Virus record (IMG/VR): IMGVR_UViG_3300028563_000012
Span: 38,535 to 102,534 of that record
Direction: 5' to 3' (one strand)
DNA: 64,000 nucleotides
Source of the DNA: a virus
In this document: positions 17,392 through 26,934 of the stretch, piece by piece
Numbering within the stretch: position 1 is the first letter of the stretch
Layout of the letters: every line of letters begins with the position of its first letter
Translations under genes and position numbers: made by a program
The notes under the pieces: model-generated
Told to the model about the DNA's origin: nothing
Seen by the model: the letters and a program-made list of their open reading frames with translations, nothing else
Databases searched by the model: none

Positions 17392-18198
17392 TTAGGACGT
17401 GAGGATCAGCGATTGGCGAGGCTGCGATCGGAGCTGGTACATTTTGGAACGCAAGGCAAGGCCTGCCGGCGTCCTCACCAAGACCCTGGACATTGGTTCA
17501 ACGATTCGATCAGCAATGGTCTGGTAGGGCGCCAACGGGATCACGGTGCCTGGCGAAGTCCCTGGATGTGGTAGCGTCGGGTTGTCAAAACGGAGCAACG
17601 ATCCAAGCATAGGATCGCCGTACTCAGTGAGGGCAATTTGCTCCCACGTATCACCATATTTGGTGGTGTAATAGTAGGTATGCGGCTTGGGCTGGTCTAT
17701 CAGACCATAGCTCACGGGGTCATAGATGGCCAGGACGATGCCGAGAGTGACGCCGCGTAGCGTGCCATCATTACGCAGCGAATCCCAACGCGGCTCGCCA
17801 AGCGACTTTACCACCACAGTTTCGTTGATGGTGTTGCCCCAAAGGAACGCGAAGCGAGGCGGCCGCGCCAGGCCGATGTCTTTCACAACGCTGCGTTTCA
17901 GATTGTCGTACAACTCTTGGATGTCTTGTGTGGAGTCATCGGCCCAAAGCTTCATGGTGAACTTGAAGCCTTTTTCCTTGCCATTGCTGTACTGGATGAC
18001 GGGTTGGTCTTGCCCCATGGTGGCGATCTCGGTCCATTCACCTTCCCAACCTGTGTCCTGCATGTCAAGTGGCAGATACTGGAATTGGATCGCCTTGACC
18101 GTTTCGCCATCCTTGGTGCCTTTCAGGCGCCGTTGGTCAGACCAAACCGGGATGAGCTGTGGAAGCGGAGCCTGTGGTGTTACGCGTGTGGTGCTCAT
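17392..18198 (-). CDS. LysM-containing baseplate/tube-end protein (XkdP/gp53-like)
   Basis: The 268-residue protein has an N-terminal beta domain (IQFQYLPLDMQDTGWEGEW, FKFTMKLWADD) and a C-terminal LysM-type segment (THTYYYTTKYGDTWEQIAL, then a LLRFDNPTLP half). In contractile systems this family fits between tube and hub and helps load the baseplate. The ATG at 18196-18198 has GGAG 8 nt upstream and overlaps the tape-measure stop by ATGA; an upstream in-frame Met would overlap too far. Tape measure, LysM and gpD-like genes in a row is the PBSX order. Confidence 0.8.
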   Translation of the reverse strand: MSTTRVTPQAPLPQLIPVWSDQRRLKGTKDGETVKAIQFQYLPLDMQDTGWEGEWTEIATMGQDQPVIQYSNGKEKGFKFTMKLWADDSTQDIQELYDNLKRSVVKDIGLARPPRFAFLWGNTINETVVVKSLGEPRWDSLRNDGTLRGVTLGIVLAIYDPVSYGLIDQPKPHTYYYTTKYGDTWEQIALTEYGDPMLGSLLRFDNPTLPHPGTSPGTVIPLAPYQTIADRIVEPMSRVLVRTPAGLALRSKMYQLRSQPRQSLILTS

Positions 18199-20549
18199 GT
18201 TTGCTCCGTCGAAGTGATGGCAATGAACTGACGCTGCCAAGGCGTCTGCGTGAATCCTGCGCGCTCACCAATCTCTGCCTTGTGACGCGCGGTTGCGCCG
18301 GCTGTCTTTCGTCCATCCGTGTTGAGAGCAGCAGACAACTTGATGTCCAGCTTGTTTTCAACTTTCAAGTTCTTCTTCAGGTCGGAGATGTCCTTGGGCG
18401 ACATCCGGGACATGTTGTCGCCGCTGGTCGATGTGGCTTGCTGTGCGAGCGACATGCCGCCTGAGTCACCGGTGCCGGACGCTCCGCCGTTGTCTGCCAT
18501 CTTGGGGTTGCTTTTGCCCTCGGAAAAATCGTGAATCTTTTGGGCAGTAGCGATAAGGTTGTCATTTCCGACGCCGAGCCATGATGTGATGGCATTGAAA
18601 CCATCAAGCAATGTCGCCAGCATGCCAGCCGCGGATCTGATAGCACCCACAACCCAATGCTCGATGGCGTTGCCGAGGACTTGTGCGACCACCACGATGC
18701 CGTCCCACATTGGCTTGAATTGCTCCCAAATCCATGCGCCAACAGATTTGAGAATTCCAAACCAATGCGTGACTTCCCACACCAAGACATCCCATATGGG
18801 CATGAGTTGATCGAGGAGCCAGCTGCCAACAGCCTTCAGGACGCCCCAAGCGGCACCGAATATGACCCCAAGAGCAGCGCCAACTGTGCTGATGTAATCC
18901 CATATGAATGTTGCCACGGGCATGATGTAACCCATGATTGTGTTCCAAAACCCTTCGATGGTGCTGCCCAAGCCCATGACCCAATCGACGGCACCGCCCA
19001 ACCACTTGAACACTGCTCCGAGTGTCGTCATGATGGTTCCGAGCCATGATACCGCAGTGCTGAGCAACCAACTTCCAATGGGCTCAATCCACTCGAGCAC
19101 CTTGCTGATGAGCGGGAAGATGACACCCTTGAAGAACGTCACAAGGCCGCGGCCGACAGCCGTGAGGAACGTCCAGATGCCTTCGCCCAACGCCATCAGA
19201 GGCGCGCCTAGTTGCTTCAACCCTTCCCAAATGGGTTGGATGTATTGCCAAAGCATCATTGCTGCTCGTTTGATGGTGTCGAATGTTGACTCACCATCTT
19301 CACGGAACGCGAGGAATGCAAGCGCCAAACCGCCAACAACAAGGCCGATGGGCAATAAGAACGGCATCAAGAATGATGCGGCGCTGATCAGGGCGCTGCC
19401 GATGGTCATGGCAATTTGGACCAATGCCCAGATCTTCGACGTGATGCTGGTGATGATGCCGATAATTGGAACAGCAACTGTCATAATCAATGCAATTTGG
19501 GTCGCAATAGATGCGATTGTGCCGGCGGCCTTGCCGAAGTCGATGCCAAGAGATCCGGCCCAAGCCCGTGTCTTGTCGATGGCCCCGCTCAACCATTCAT
19601 ATGCGGTCTTGAGGTGGCCGTAGAATGTGATTACCTGTTCGACCAAAAAATCCCAAACAGGAACAAGCTTTGCGCTGATCGTCTCAGAAACACCATTAAG
19701 AGAATCGCTCCATGAGAAACCAACATCCACCAGACGCTTGATGGTCTTTTCGATGGACTCGAACAAACCACCAAAAGCGCCACGCAGTGTCTTCATGATG
19801 ATGGACTGCAGCGTTGTCCATGTTGCTCCAAACGACTCTCCAACCTTGTCGCCGTACTTGCCAAACTGTTGGCTGATTTCCAGCACGCGTTTCAACCTGT
19901 CTTCAGGCTTCAGCGCCGCCCATTCCTGGTTGGTCTCCTTCAAAAGGCCCATGCTCTTGATCATGCCAACAAACGGATCGCGGTTGTTCATCATGCCGCG
20001 GGCCATGCGCTGGAGTGAGCCAGCAACATCGTCAAAGGACAACCCGGCTGACTTCAGTGCGCCAGCCATGATCATGGCGCCCTTAGTCACAGCGATCATT
20101 TGATTTGACGTAGCGCCAAGGCCGATCAATCCGGGTGACACCTTTTGGAAGACGCGCACCGCATCCTCCGTGGTGCCCATGGTGTCAGCTGCGACTTTGG
20201 CCAAGCGTGGCATGATTTGGTCGGCCAACTCGTACATCTCATCATAGGAGCGATGGGATGCAGCACTGAAAACGATGGCAAGGCCCATTTTTGCCTGGGC
20301 AACTTGTTCGTTGGCTTCGAGTCCCTTGTGGACCAATTGCTCCAAGCCAACACCCAAGCCAAGGCCTGTGACCAAACTCATAGCGCTGAACTTGGACATC
20401 GAACCTTGAAGGTGCCCGATGTGTCCGCTTAACCCCTCCGCAGCATGGTCAACTCGATGAAAGCCTTCTTCAGCGACACGCATCTTGTTGACTGCTTGAT
20501 CAGCATCAAACTTCAACACACCGCCGAGTCCCAAGGATTCAAATGCCAT
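18195..20549 (-). CDS. Tail tape-measure protein
   Basis: This 784-residue protein sets tail length and is ejected into the host envelope. It has a helical N-terminal region typical of the family (DQAVNKMRVAEEGFHRVDHAAEG), a conserved front part (GLEANEQVAQAKMGLAIVFSA, MGTTEDAVRVFQKVSPGLIGLG), a long hydrophobic central part with several membrane-type segments (IALIMTVAVPIIGIITSI, LLPIGLVVGGLALAFLAF) and Trp-rich repeats (SWLL..., FWNTIMGYIMP), then a Gly-rich tail. No lytic domain is seen. By the roughly 1.5 angstrom per residue rule it suggests a tail a little over 100 nm. Confidence 0.9.
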   Translation of the reverse strand: MAFESLGLGGVLKFDADQAVNKMRVAEEGFHRVDHAAEGLSGHIGHLQGSMSKFSAMSLVTGLGLGVGLEQLVHKGLEANEQVAQAKMGLAIVFSAASHRSYDEMYELADQIMPRLAKVAADTMGTTEDAVRVFQKVSPGLIGLGATSNQMIAVTKGAMIMAGALKSAGLSFDDVAGSLQRMARGMMNNRDPFVGMIKSMGLLKETNQEWAALKPEDRLKRVLEISQQFGKYGDKVGESFGATWTTLQSIIMKTLRGAFGGLFESIEKTIKRLVDVGFSWSDSLNGVSETISAKLVPVWDFLVEQVITFYGHLKTAYEWLSGAIDKTRAWAGSLGIDFGKAAGTIASIATQIALIMTVAVPIIGIITSITSKIWALVQIAMTIGSALISAASFLMPFLLPIGLVVGGLALAFLAFREDGESTFDTIKRAAMMLWQYIQPIWEGLKQLGAPLMALGEGIWTFLTAVGRGLVTFFKGVIFPLISKVLEWIEPIGSWLLSTAVSWLGTIMTTLGAVFKWLGGAVDWVMGLGSTIEGFWNTIMGYIMPVATFIWDYISTVGAALGVIFGAAWGVLKAVGSWLLDQLMPIWDVLVWEVTHWFGILKSVGAWIWEQFKPMWDGIVVVAQVLGNAIEHWVVGAIRSAAGMLATLLDGFNAITSWLGVGNDNLIATAQKIHDFSEGKSNPKMADNGGASGTGDSGGMSLAQQATSTSGDNMSRMSPKDISDLKKNLKVENKLDIKLSAALNTDGRKTAGATARHKAEIGERAGFTQTPWQRQFIAITSTEQT

Positions 20550-20558
20550 TGGCTTGTC

Positions 20559-20726
20559 CTATTTCACTGTTGGCGCCGTCTGCGCGTTGGCTATCTTTTC
20601 AGCCTCCTGCCGTTTTGTCTCGTTCAACTTCTTGAGCAGCCAGACGCGTTCGCGCTGTGTACGTTGCCACAAGCCCACATCCGTGATGCCTGGAATGCTG
20701 TACAACAGCGCGAATTCTTGCTCCAT
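20559..20726 (-). CDS. Small tail-assembly protein upstream of the tape measure
   Basis: A 55-residue ORF (begins MEQEFALLYSIPGITDVGLW, ends QTAPTVK) fits exactly between the chaperone-like gene and the tape measure. Its ATG at 20724-20726 has GGTGAG 4 nt upstream and it ends 9 nt before the tape-measure start. Many tail phages have a second small chaperone in this slot, often made by frameshift; here it has its own start. The charged helix WLLKKLNETKRQEAEKIA fits a tape-measure-binding peptide. Confidence 0.72.
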   Translation of the reverse strand: MEQEFALLYSIPGITDVGLWQRTQRERVWLLKKLNETKRQEAEKIANAQTAPTVK

Positions 20727-20731
20727 GAGAC

Positions 20732-21586
20732 TCACCCAGGTGTCGCCTGGACACCACGAGAGAAAAAACGGTCATACACCCAGTTGATTGGTTGTATGAA
20801 CTTGTGGTTGCAACCTTTTCTGTCGCATTGCAGATCAAGCGACATCTTCGGGCCTGCGGCGGCATCTTCGATCCAGCGTTTGCAGGTCTCCAAGTCATAC
20901 TTGGACATCTCATCCAGGTCCTCATTGTTGAGGACAAAAGGCTCGGATGGGTCGCCTTCAGCTTTCACGATGGACGTGCGGATCACCAAGCTGTCGCGCT
21001 CAGCCTCATTGGTTGAGGCGAAGTCCTGATTGGACGCGACGTCCCATTTCAAGGGCATGATCTTGAAGATGTTGAGGGTTTTACCACGGATTTGAAGGCC
21101 ATCACGCAACGGCATCATGGCCGACAGATCCGTGATGGCGTCCGGGATGACTTTGACTTCCATGGTCCCGAGCAATGCGTTGATCTTCATGTGATTGGAA
21201 CAACGTGGACACGATGGCTCCATTTTCACGGGCTCGTCAGGGCCCATGGCCTCGTAACGTGCCATGACGTACATGTACATCACGTCTGCCATGTTCATTT
21301 GCGTCAGAAACAACTCACGCTCGCCATCCTTCATGTTGTCAAATGACTTTGAGCCAATGGAGTGCGCCATGATGGACATGGCGCGCGTCACGAATTCGCC
21401 GAACGTGGCACCGCGCAGTTTTTCCTTGGCTTCGCTGATTTGACGCTCCAGCTTGAACTTGAAGGGGCGGAGCTTGAAGTTGCGTTGGCGCGGGGTGTTT
21501 GGGGCTGCTGCAATGCCGATAGGCAGGTTGCAACCCAGCTCTTGCAGGGTCTTGATCTCAAGTCGGTTTGGTTTTTTGCTGTCCAT
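20732..21586 (-). CDS. Tail-assembly chaperone candidate with a zinc ribbon
   Basis: The 284-residue protein lies between the tube and the tape measure, the site of tail chaperones (XkdN-like). It has a basic N-terminus (KLRPFKFKLERQISEAKEKL), a helical body, a CPRC pair near residue 130 and a second pair in CDRKGCNH near the C-terminus. Together they could bind zinc, as in T4-type baseplate-hub assembly proteins. The ATG at 21584-21586 with GGAG 8 nt upstream is preferred over a GTG six codons earlier. A GC-rich hairpin separates it from the tube gene. Confidence 0.6.
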   Translation of the reverse strand: MDSKKPNRLEIKTLQELGCNLPIGIAAAPNTPRQRNFKLRPFKFKLERQISEAKEKLRGATFGEFVTRAMSIMAHSIGSKSFDNMKDGERELFLTQMNMADVMYMYVMARYEAMGPDEPVKMEPSCPRCSNHMKINALLGTMEVKVIPDAITDLSAMMPLRDGLQIRGKTLNIFKIMPLKWDVASNQDFASTNEAERDSLVIRTSIVKAEGDPSEPFVLNNEDLDEMSKYDLETCKRWIEDAAAGPKMSLDLQCDRKGCNHKFIQPINWVYDRFFSRGVQATPG

Positions 21587-21629
21587 CTTCCATCTCCAAT
21601 TCACGCAAAAGCGTGTTGTGAGTTGGATG

Positions 21630-21651
21630 GGCGGAGCGCGGCCGCTCCGCC
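21630..21651 (-). promoter_or_regulatory. GC-rich hairpin between tube and chaperone genes
   Basis: A perfect inverted repeat GGCGGAGCG-CGGC-CGCTCCGCC lies in the 79-nt gap between the tube stop and the chaperone start. No U-tract follows in the direction of transcription. It may protect the abundant tube mRNA or lower read-through into the chaperone genes, where far fewer copies are needed. Confidence 0.6.
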
Positions 21652-21665
21652 ATCACAGGTTGTTG

Positions 21666-22106
21666 TTACGTCAGCGGCTTGATGTCGTCAACCGACATCT
21701 TCCAGGTGTCAACCGCCATGTCGCCTTCGTTCTTCATCTCCAGGTCCGAATTCTTGCGACCGGATGTGAACACGCCAATCAGCTGGAACTGGCGTGGCAC
21801 ACCAGCGCCGATCCGTTTCATGATGAGCACGGCCGCCTTCTTGTAGCCGGGTTGAACAGGATCCTTGCCCTGTTGGAACCAGGTTTCCATGGCCTGAACT
21901 TCGATGGCATGGTGGCTGGGAATTTCCATGGTGAACTCGGTCGCTTTGGTGTTGCCGCCGCTGGCACGTGTCCTATCAGGAAGTTCCACAGTCTCCAACA
22001 CCTCATCGAGTCCGCTCACCTTCACAGGGGTGAGCGGCGGCATCCCGACAACGATCAGGTTGTATTTGTTGACAGCAACGTGATTTTCTTGAATAACGCC
22101 TTTCAT
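21666..22106 (-). CDS. Tail tube protein (gp19/XkdM-like)
   Basis: The 146-residue product fits the contractile-tail tube fold: the early strand YNLIVVG, a KVSGLDEVLETVE segment, then KATEFTMEIPSHHAIEVQAMETWF with the helix-loop of hexameric tubes, KKAAVLIMKRIG, and a final strand DTWKMSVDDIKPL. Position right after the sheath and before the chaperones agrees. Hexameric rings would stack into the rigid inner tube. Confidence 0.88.
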   Translation of the reverse strand: MKGVIQENHVAVNKYNLIVVGMPPLTPVKVSGLDEVLETVELPDRTRASGGNTKATEFTMEIPSHHAIEVQAMETWFQQGKDPVQPGYKKAAVLIMKRIGAGVPRQFQLIGVFTSGRKNSDLEMKNEGDMAVDTWKMSVDDIKPLT

Positions 22107-22120
22107 TTGAACCCCTCCGA

Positions 22121-24541
22121 TTAGGACGATGACGATGTGGACTCGAAGATGCCGGCATTGCCGATGCGGATGATGAACCGCTCGATGGTGTCGGCCAGCT
22201 TCAAGCTGATGTCAGCATAGGCATCACCATCAGCCTGTGTGGCGTCGGTGTTGTTCTCGCTGTCAATCTTGATGGAACAAGCGTCATCGAACGTCTTGCC
22301 CTTCAATGCTCGCTTGGGTTGGTACTCAGGCAAGAACATGCCTGTGATGCTGCTCTTCAGCAGAGCGTAGTTGTCGGGATCATTGAGCGCGAAGGTGATC
22401 CAGTCAAACGACGTGCGGAGCCAGTTCTCATAGTGGCTCATCATCTCGCGCTTGTGAACAAACTTCCATGAAGGATCAACAGAGATTGACCTGTCACCCC
22501 ACAGGACGTAGTTGCCCTTGTTCTTCTTGATCAGGTTGATGCCCTGCGGATTGGTCATCTCCTCATTCAAGACCGTGGTAAAGGGCAAGCGGACAACCCG
22601 GCCCAAGATGACATCGGTTCCAGCGGCAGGCTTGTGGTATCCGCCGTAATTCTTGGCAACCAGCGCCTCCTTGCCATGAATCATGCCCGTGGCAGGGGTG
22701 CGCTTCAGCTGTCCAGGCTTCTCAGGATCCGAAACATCCACGTAAGACGGGAAGCTGACTTTGCCCATATCACTCCTGCCCAACGTATCGTTGATGTAGG
22801 AGATGGCACCTGCTTCGTCCACGACATCCACCGGGATCTCCGGACGGTATTGCCAGTTGAACGCCTCAGCAAGGGCAAATCCAGCTTTCTGGATGGACGT
22901 ACTGGTCCTGTCGGGCGTTGCCAACTTGATCAAGCCCTTATTCTCTGACAGCAACTCACGCGCCGGGGTGAGTTGGCTGTTGAGTGCCACGGCAGTGTAA
23001 TCGGTGTCGGACAAGCCAGACAGGCCGTCATAACCGTTGGTTGGAGTGGCATCGGTGTTGTCCGAGCCGCCCATGCGTTGCCGGTAGAACACCATGAAAC
23101 GGTCACCAGCGGTCCCGCCGCCGTCGGTGATCAAATCGCCCGACTGCACCGTGATGGTGTTTTGGGTGTTCGAAACGATGTTGAAGCGCGCCCGCGGCTT
23201 GTTAACCAAGTCAGCGCACAACGTCCCGCCAACCAAGCTGTTGGGCTCGAATGGTGTGTAATCGACTTCGATGACGTCGCCATCCTTGAACACCACGCTG
23301 CCGACCGTGATCGTGATCGGGGGCAACAACGGGCTGTAAGGTGCCGTGAATGCGAAAGCCTGGGCCGTCGTGTTGACATGCGTCAAAGCATCATGGACAA
23401 CAGCTCCGCCTGCCAGGCGCTTGGACTTCATCGTGATGGTTGCGTTGCCAGCAGACACAGCGATTTCAAAGCGCAGAACATCTTTGTAGATGTGCTTTGT
23501 CGTGGTGGTTCCCAACGTGTAGGCCGGATTGGGCTGCGGTGAGACGCTGAGGTTGCGTGGCTGGATGCAAACGCTGGTCAAGGTCGTGGAAGTTACGGCC
23601 GAAATCAAGCTTTGCTCGTTGGCCGGGCGTCGATCCGATGGCGTCGGGTTGGACGGCGACAACAGGTCAGAAACAACAATGTCATCGTTGCTCTGATCGT
23701 CGTTGATGATGCGCACGAAATAGCGCGGCGACGTCGGATCCATGGAGAGATCTGGCCAACGGTTCATCTTTTGCCCATCGATGTAATAGGCCATGCTGAA
23801 TTCGCTGGATGGGTTTTGCTCGCCATCATCGTACACAACTTGCATGCAACGCTCGGTGTTGTTGTTGTCGATGAAATTGGTCAGCACCAGCGTGTAGCCA
23901 AGATTGGTAGGGTCAGATCCGCCAGACAAATCAGCTGACATGTTGTCGTCAGCAGACACCGCAACGACACCAACCGTGCTGTTGCCAGTGATGGCGTACT
24001 GCTTGGTTGGAACACCATCCAGTTGGATGTAGCCACCGGCCCACTCGTCCAAGAGCATGGTCAGAGCAGTGGTGAGCGCGTTGGCAGCGACAGCACCCGT
24101 GTTGGCCATCCGGCGCCAAATGACGCGTCGCCGGCCGGCCCAGCGGCCGCCATTGCCTGCGGTGATACGCATGATTGGACGGCTACGGCCGCCCGTAAGA
24201 GATTGAACGGTATCGCTCATCTCACGGCTGTAGACGTCGAAGGTGGCAGCGCGGATCGTTGCCGCGGCGATGCGCAACAGGTTCAACTCGCCGGCACCCT
24301 GCGACTCGGTCCAAAAGTCACGAGCACAGTCAGGACCATCAAAGCCGGAGATCAGATTCCCGGTCTTGCTCATCAATGAGCGCAGCGATGACGTCCGGAT
24401 GAGTTTGTTGGTTGGGCCGCGGTCCAGGGGTGTTGCGTACACCGTCACGCCAAGCGGCGCAGGATCGATGTTTTTCTGGCCATCTGTTTCTTCGATGACC
24501 GTTCCAGCTCCAAGGGTTGGTCCGAATCGCCTTTGGCTCAT
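22121..24541 (-). CDS. Contractile tail sheath protein (large form)
   Basis: The 806-residue protein belongs to the sheath family. The N-terminus has the family's VTVYATPLDRGPTNKLIRTSSL pattern; the C-terminal part contains GINLIKKNKGNYVLWGDRSIS and the handshake-arm helices (REMMSHYENWLRTSFDWITFALN, ADTIERFIIRIG). It is longer than P2 FI or T4 gp18 because of a central insertion of a few hundred residues (about 150-480) with beta-rich, Ig-like stretches (SVVFKDGDVIEVDYTPFEPN), probably decorating the outside. The ATG at 24539-24541, 5 nt after GAGGAG, is preferred over a GTG two codons upstream. Confidence 0.88.
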   Translation of the reverse strand: MSQRRFGPTLGAGTVIEETDGQKNIDPAPLGVTVYATPLDRGPTNKLIRTSSLRSLMSKTGNLISGFDGPDCARDFWTESQGAGELNLLRIAAATIRAATFDVYSREMSDTVQSLTGGRSRPIMRITAGNGGRWAGRRRVIWRRMANTGAVAANALTTALTMLLDEWAGGYIQLDGVPTKQYAITGNSTVGVVAVSADDNMSADLSGGSDPTNLGYTLVLTNFIDNNNTERCMQVVYDDGEQNPSSEFSMAYYIDGQKMNRWPDLSMDPTSPRYFVRIINDDQSNDDIVVSDLLSPSNPTPSDRRPANEQSLISAVTSTTLTSVCIQPRNLSVSPQPNPAYTLGTTTTKHIYKDVLRFEIAVSAGNATITMKSKRLAGGAVVHDALTHVNTTAQAFAFTAPYSPLLPPITITVGSVVFKDGDVIEVDYTPFEPNSLVGGTLCADLVNKPRARFNIVSNTQNTITVQSGDLITDGGGTAGDRFMVFYRQRMGGSDNTDATPTNGYDGLSGLSDTDYTAVALNSQLTPARELLSENKGLIKLATPDRTSTSIQKAGFALAEAFNWQYRPEIPVDVVDEAGAISYINDTLGRSDMGKVSFPSYVDVSDPEKPGQLKRTPATGMIHGKEALVAKNYGGYHKPAAGTDVILGRVVRLPFTTVLNEEMTNPQGINLIKKNKGNYVLWGDRSISVDPSWKFVHKREMMSHYENWLRTSFDWITFALNDPDNYALLKSSITGMFLPEYQPKRALKGKTFDDACSIKIDSENNTDATQADGDAYADISLKLADTIERFIIRIGNAGIFESTSSSS

Positions 24542-24557
24542 ATGCACTCCTCGACTT

Positions 24558-25826
24558 TCATGGTTGACTGTTTACGGGCGGTGACGGCGCGACACGCGGG
24601 TTGAAGCGCATGATGGCTGTCCCCGCTCGTGCCGGCTTGCGGTATGAGCAGACGTCATAGATCATGAACGTGCCTGAACTTTGGGTCACATCGTTCAGGT
24701 TTGGGTTCGTCCCTGTCTTGAATTCATCAATCATCTGCAAGCGGTAAGATTTGTCCAGCGCGCCCGATTTCAACAGTTGGTTTTTGTCCATGAATTCCAC
24801 CACTGCTTCAGTAAGTCTGATGAGATCCTGTGTTCCTGGCGCTATCATTAGCATATTGAATCTCACATCAAAACGATAGGGCGGTGGCACGACGATGGCC
24901 GCACCCGTATCACGGTTGGCAACGTGATCATCATTGGCTAACGGCTGAGAATCCACAGCCTCGAAGTCTGTGATGATCACAGCAGGCACCTTGTCGATTT
25001 CGATGAAATCAGGGCTCGTCTCGTGCAATGCAATCATGGGCTCAACGATGGCCTTGATGAAGGCCTGATTTCCTACCGGGATTGGGGCTGTCAGTGTTGC
25101 GATTCCTGTGGTGGCGTTGAAGCTTGATAGCAAATCAGCGTCGTGGCCGGGATCCGCTGTGTGGTTGAAGATGCTGTCACAACCCTGAAGGTTGAACGGA
25201 GCAACATCTTGTTTCACAGCCTTGCCGACGTCCAAATTGTAACCGCCAGGGATTGGGACTTTGTATGCAAAATCGGCAATATAACCAACACCACGCAGGC
25301 TGGGAACCAACGTCCTGATCATCAAGTCTTCAAGGAAGTCAGTGACACGCGAGGCCCAACACAACTTCAATTCTGCCACCTTTGGTGTCACGCGTGCGTC
25401 GCTTGTTGACAACTGAATCAAAAAGCCGATGGCCTTTGCCACAGGGTTGAGGCTGGCGATGTGATTGGCCAAATCCAAATCTGTGTTCCATGTGGTCCCA
25501 ACGGTTGTTGTCCACGTTGTGCCATTCCAAACGTAAGTGTGCACGCCATCGGTGACGCGATACCTCACAGACGTCACGACGGTGCCGCCAATGCAGCCTT
25601 GCTTCACAAGAGCCTCAAACAACAACCACTGCTTCACGGAAGTCGGCATGAACAACCCAGTCGTCACAACACCAGGCGTGAGCGGGTAACCTGTTGGCCC
25701 TGGTGTCAGTTCAAGACGCTGCGTGCTGGGGTTGAGGCGCACGACTGACGGATCTGAAAACGTCGTCAGCTTGCGTTCGTCCTCAGTGAAAGTCCATCGT
25801 TTGATGAGGGTGGATGTTTTGGCCAA
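24558..25826 (-). CDS. Virion structural protein, unknown family (neck/tail-terminator position)
   Basis: The 422-residue protein lies between the gpG-like completion protein and the sheath, where tail terminator and neck proteins are encoded. It starts with beta strands around TYVWNGTTWTTTVG, then LNPVAKAIGFLIQLSTSD and a longer C-terminal half with VPAVIITDFEAVDSQ and YRFDVRFNMLMIAPGTQDLIRLTEAVVEFMD. The last part resembles terminator proteins, which measure ring closure at the tail end, but it is longer than usual. No enzymatic motif. Function inferred from position. Confidence 0.6.
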   Translation of the reverse strand: MAKTSTLIKRWTFTEDERKLTTFSDPSVVRLNPSTQRLELTPGPTGYPLTPGVVTTGLFMPTSVKQWLLFEALVKQGCIGGTVVTSVRYRVTDGVHTYVWNGTTWTTTVGTTWNTDLDLANHIASLNPVAKAIGFLIQLSTSDARVTPKVAELKLCWASRVTDFLEDLMIRTLVPSLRGVGYIADFAYKVPIPGGYNLDVGKAVKQDVAPFNLQGCDSIFNHTADPGHDADLLSSFNATTGIATLTAPIPVGNQAFIKAIVEPMIALHETSPDFIEIDKVPAVIITDFEAVDSQPLANDDHVANRDTGAAIVVPPPYRFDVRFNMLMIAPGTQDLIRLTEAVVEFMDKNQLLKSGALDKSYRLQMIDEFKTGTNPNLNDVTQSSGTFMIYDVCSYRKPARAGTAIMRFNPRVAPSPPVNSQP

Positions 25827-25837
25827 GATGGTCTATG

Positions 25838-26512
25838 CTAACTTGAACCGCCCTCATTGGTCCCGCCTTTGGGTTGCCCAGCCAATGTCGCGGCGGCTGC
25901 CTTTTTCCATATTGCTTGGCAGTGCTTGATAACAGTCGGATCCTTGAAAACTTCTGCGATGAACTGCCTTGGAGGGATGATGATGACTTTGGTCGATCGC
26001 TTCAGCGGCCGGATGTTCTTGATCTCATCGCCGAGTGCCTTGGCCATCTCTGCTGCTTGGGCATGCAACTCCGTTGCCGACATCTCACCTTGCCCGACTT
26101 TGTAGAGCGCTTGGAACATGCCATGCATCTTGTCAGTGACTCTGATGCTCAACCCCTCGTGCACAACTTCGGCGATGTTGACCATGTCTTTGCCATCGAC
26201 CATGGTGCCTCGCAACACGCCAACGAATGCAGATCGCCAATCGATGGTCTTGGTGGCGATTGAGTTGAACAGATCTGCACCGCGCCCAACCAGCGGCTTG
26301 GACGAGTGCTTGATCATGATGGTCAGTTTGGAATTTGCCCCATAAGCTGTGCCTGATTGGATGCGCTTGCGAATCCTCCCACGCACATAAAGAGCAGCCT
26401 TGGCAGTAGCACCACCGATGGCGGTGCGAACATCCTCTTTCAACCTGCCGGCATCCAATGCGTGCTTCATTCCGTGCCAAGCTCCGTAACGGATGAAGCC
26501 GATGTCAGCCAT
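25838..26512 (-). CDS. Mu gpG-like tail completion / virion morphogenesis protein
   Basis: The 224-residue product has a basic helical N-terminus (AKAALYVRGRIRKRIQSG), the family's KPLVGRGADLFNSI pattern in which a short product-like loop is followed by SI, and the C-terminal IIIPPRQFIAEVF motif (compare P-x-R-x-F in gpG/gp10 proteins). This family closes the tail on the head side. It shares one base with the preceding stop (TGATG) and ends 12 nt before the next start, between connector-type genes and the sheath. Confidence 0.72.
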   Translation of the reverse strand: MADIGFIRYGAWHGMKHALDAGRLKEDVRTAIGGATAKAALYVRGRIRKRIQSGTAYGANSKLTIMIKHSSKPLVGRGADLFNSIATKTIDWRSAFVGVLRGTMVDGKDMVNIAEVVHEGLSIRVTDKMHGMFQALYKVGQGEMSATELHAQAAEMAKALGDEIKNIRPLKRSTKVIIIPPRQFIAEVFKDPTVIKHCQAIWKKAAAATLAGQPKGGTNEGGSS

Positions 26513-26934
26513 CAGTTGTTGGGGGAACGGTCTGAGAAATGGAATTTGTAACCTTGCGCCCCATTCACAGCCGGATCATGGATGCAAGGTTCAACGAACG
26601 TGATGTACAACGCCAACCCGGTGTCGGTGCCGATGGCAACGATGCGGTCACCGTACGCAAAACGATTGCCTGCTCCCAACTTTTTGTCCAAATCGCGCCG
26701 TAAGCACAACACATATCCGGTACTTTCAAACCGCACGCCGCCGGCCTTGATGTCTGGATCCTTCTTGCGCTGCCATTTCACCTGGCCTTGGATGCTGATG
26801 CCTGGGGCATCTCCTTCAGCAGCCGCGGATCGCGCGCCGTGCACAGGGTGCCGGGTGTCCTGGTCCATGATCATCACGGCGCTGGACAGTTGTTCCACAA
26901 CAATCCCCACCGGGTGTTGCAAATTGACGATCAT
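26512..26934 (-). CDS. Head-closure/connector candidate
   Basis: A 140-residue, mainly beta protein beginning MIVNLQHPVGIVVEQLSSAV. Strands such as GISIQGQVKWQRKKDPD, GYVLCLRRDLDKK and ALYITFVEP suggest a small barrel like head-closure (gp16/XkdH-type) proteins. The ATG is placed by an ATGA overlap with the upstream stop at 26931; an earlier TTG is possible. It lies between the adaptor-like and gpG-like genes, which is where a stopper protein would be. No direct family signature, so position carries most of the call. Confidence 0.55.
   Translation of the reverse strand: MIVNLQHPVGIVVEQLSSAVMIMDQDTRHPVHGARSAAAEGDAPGISIQGQVKWQRKKDPDIKAGGVRFESTGYVLCLRRDLDKKLGAGNRFAYGDRIVAIGTDTGLALYITFVEPCIHDPAVNGAQGYKFHFSDRSPNN

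Noticed and set aside
22973-23542. Plus-strand frame opposite the sheath gene
   Set aside because: Antisense shadow of GC-rich codons; composition is His/Arg/Val-rich as expected of reverse frames.
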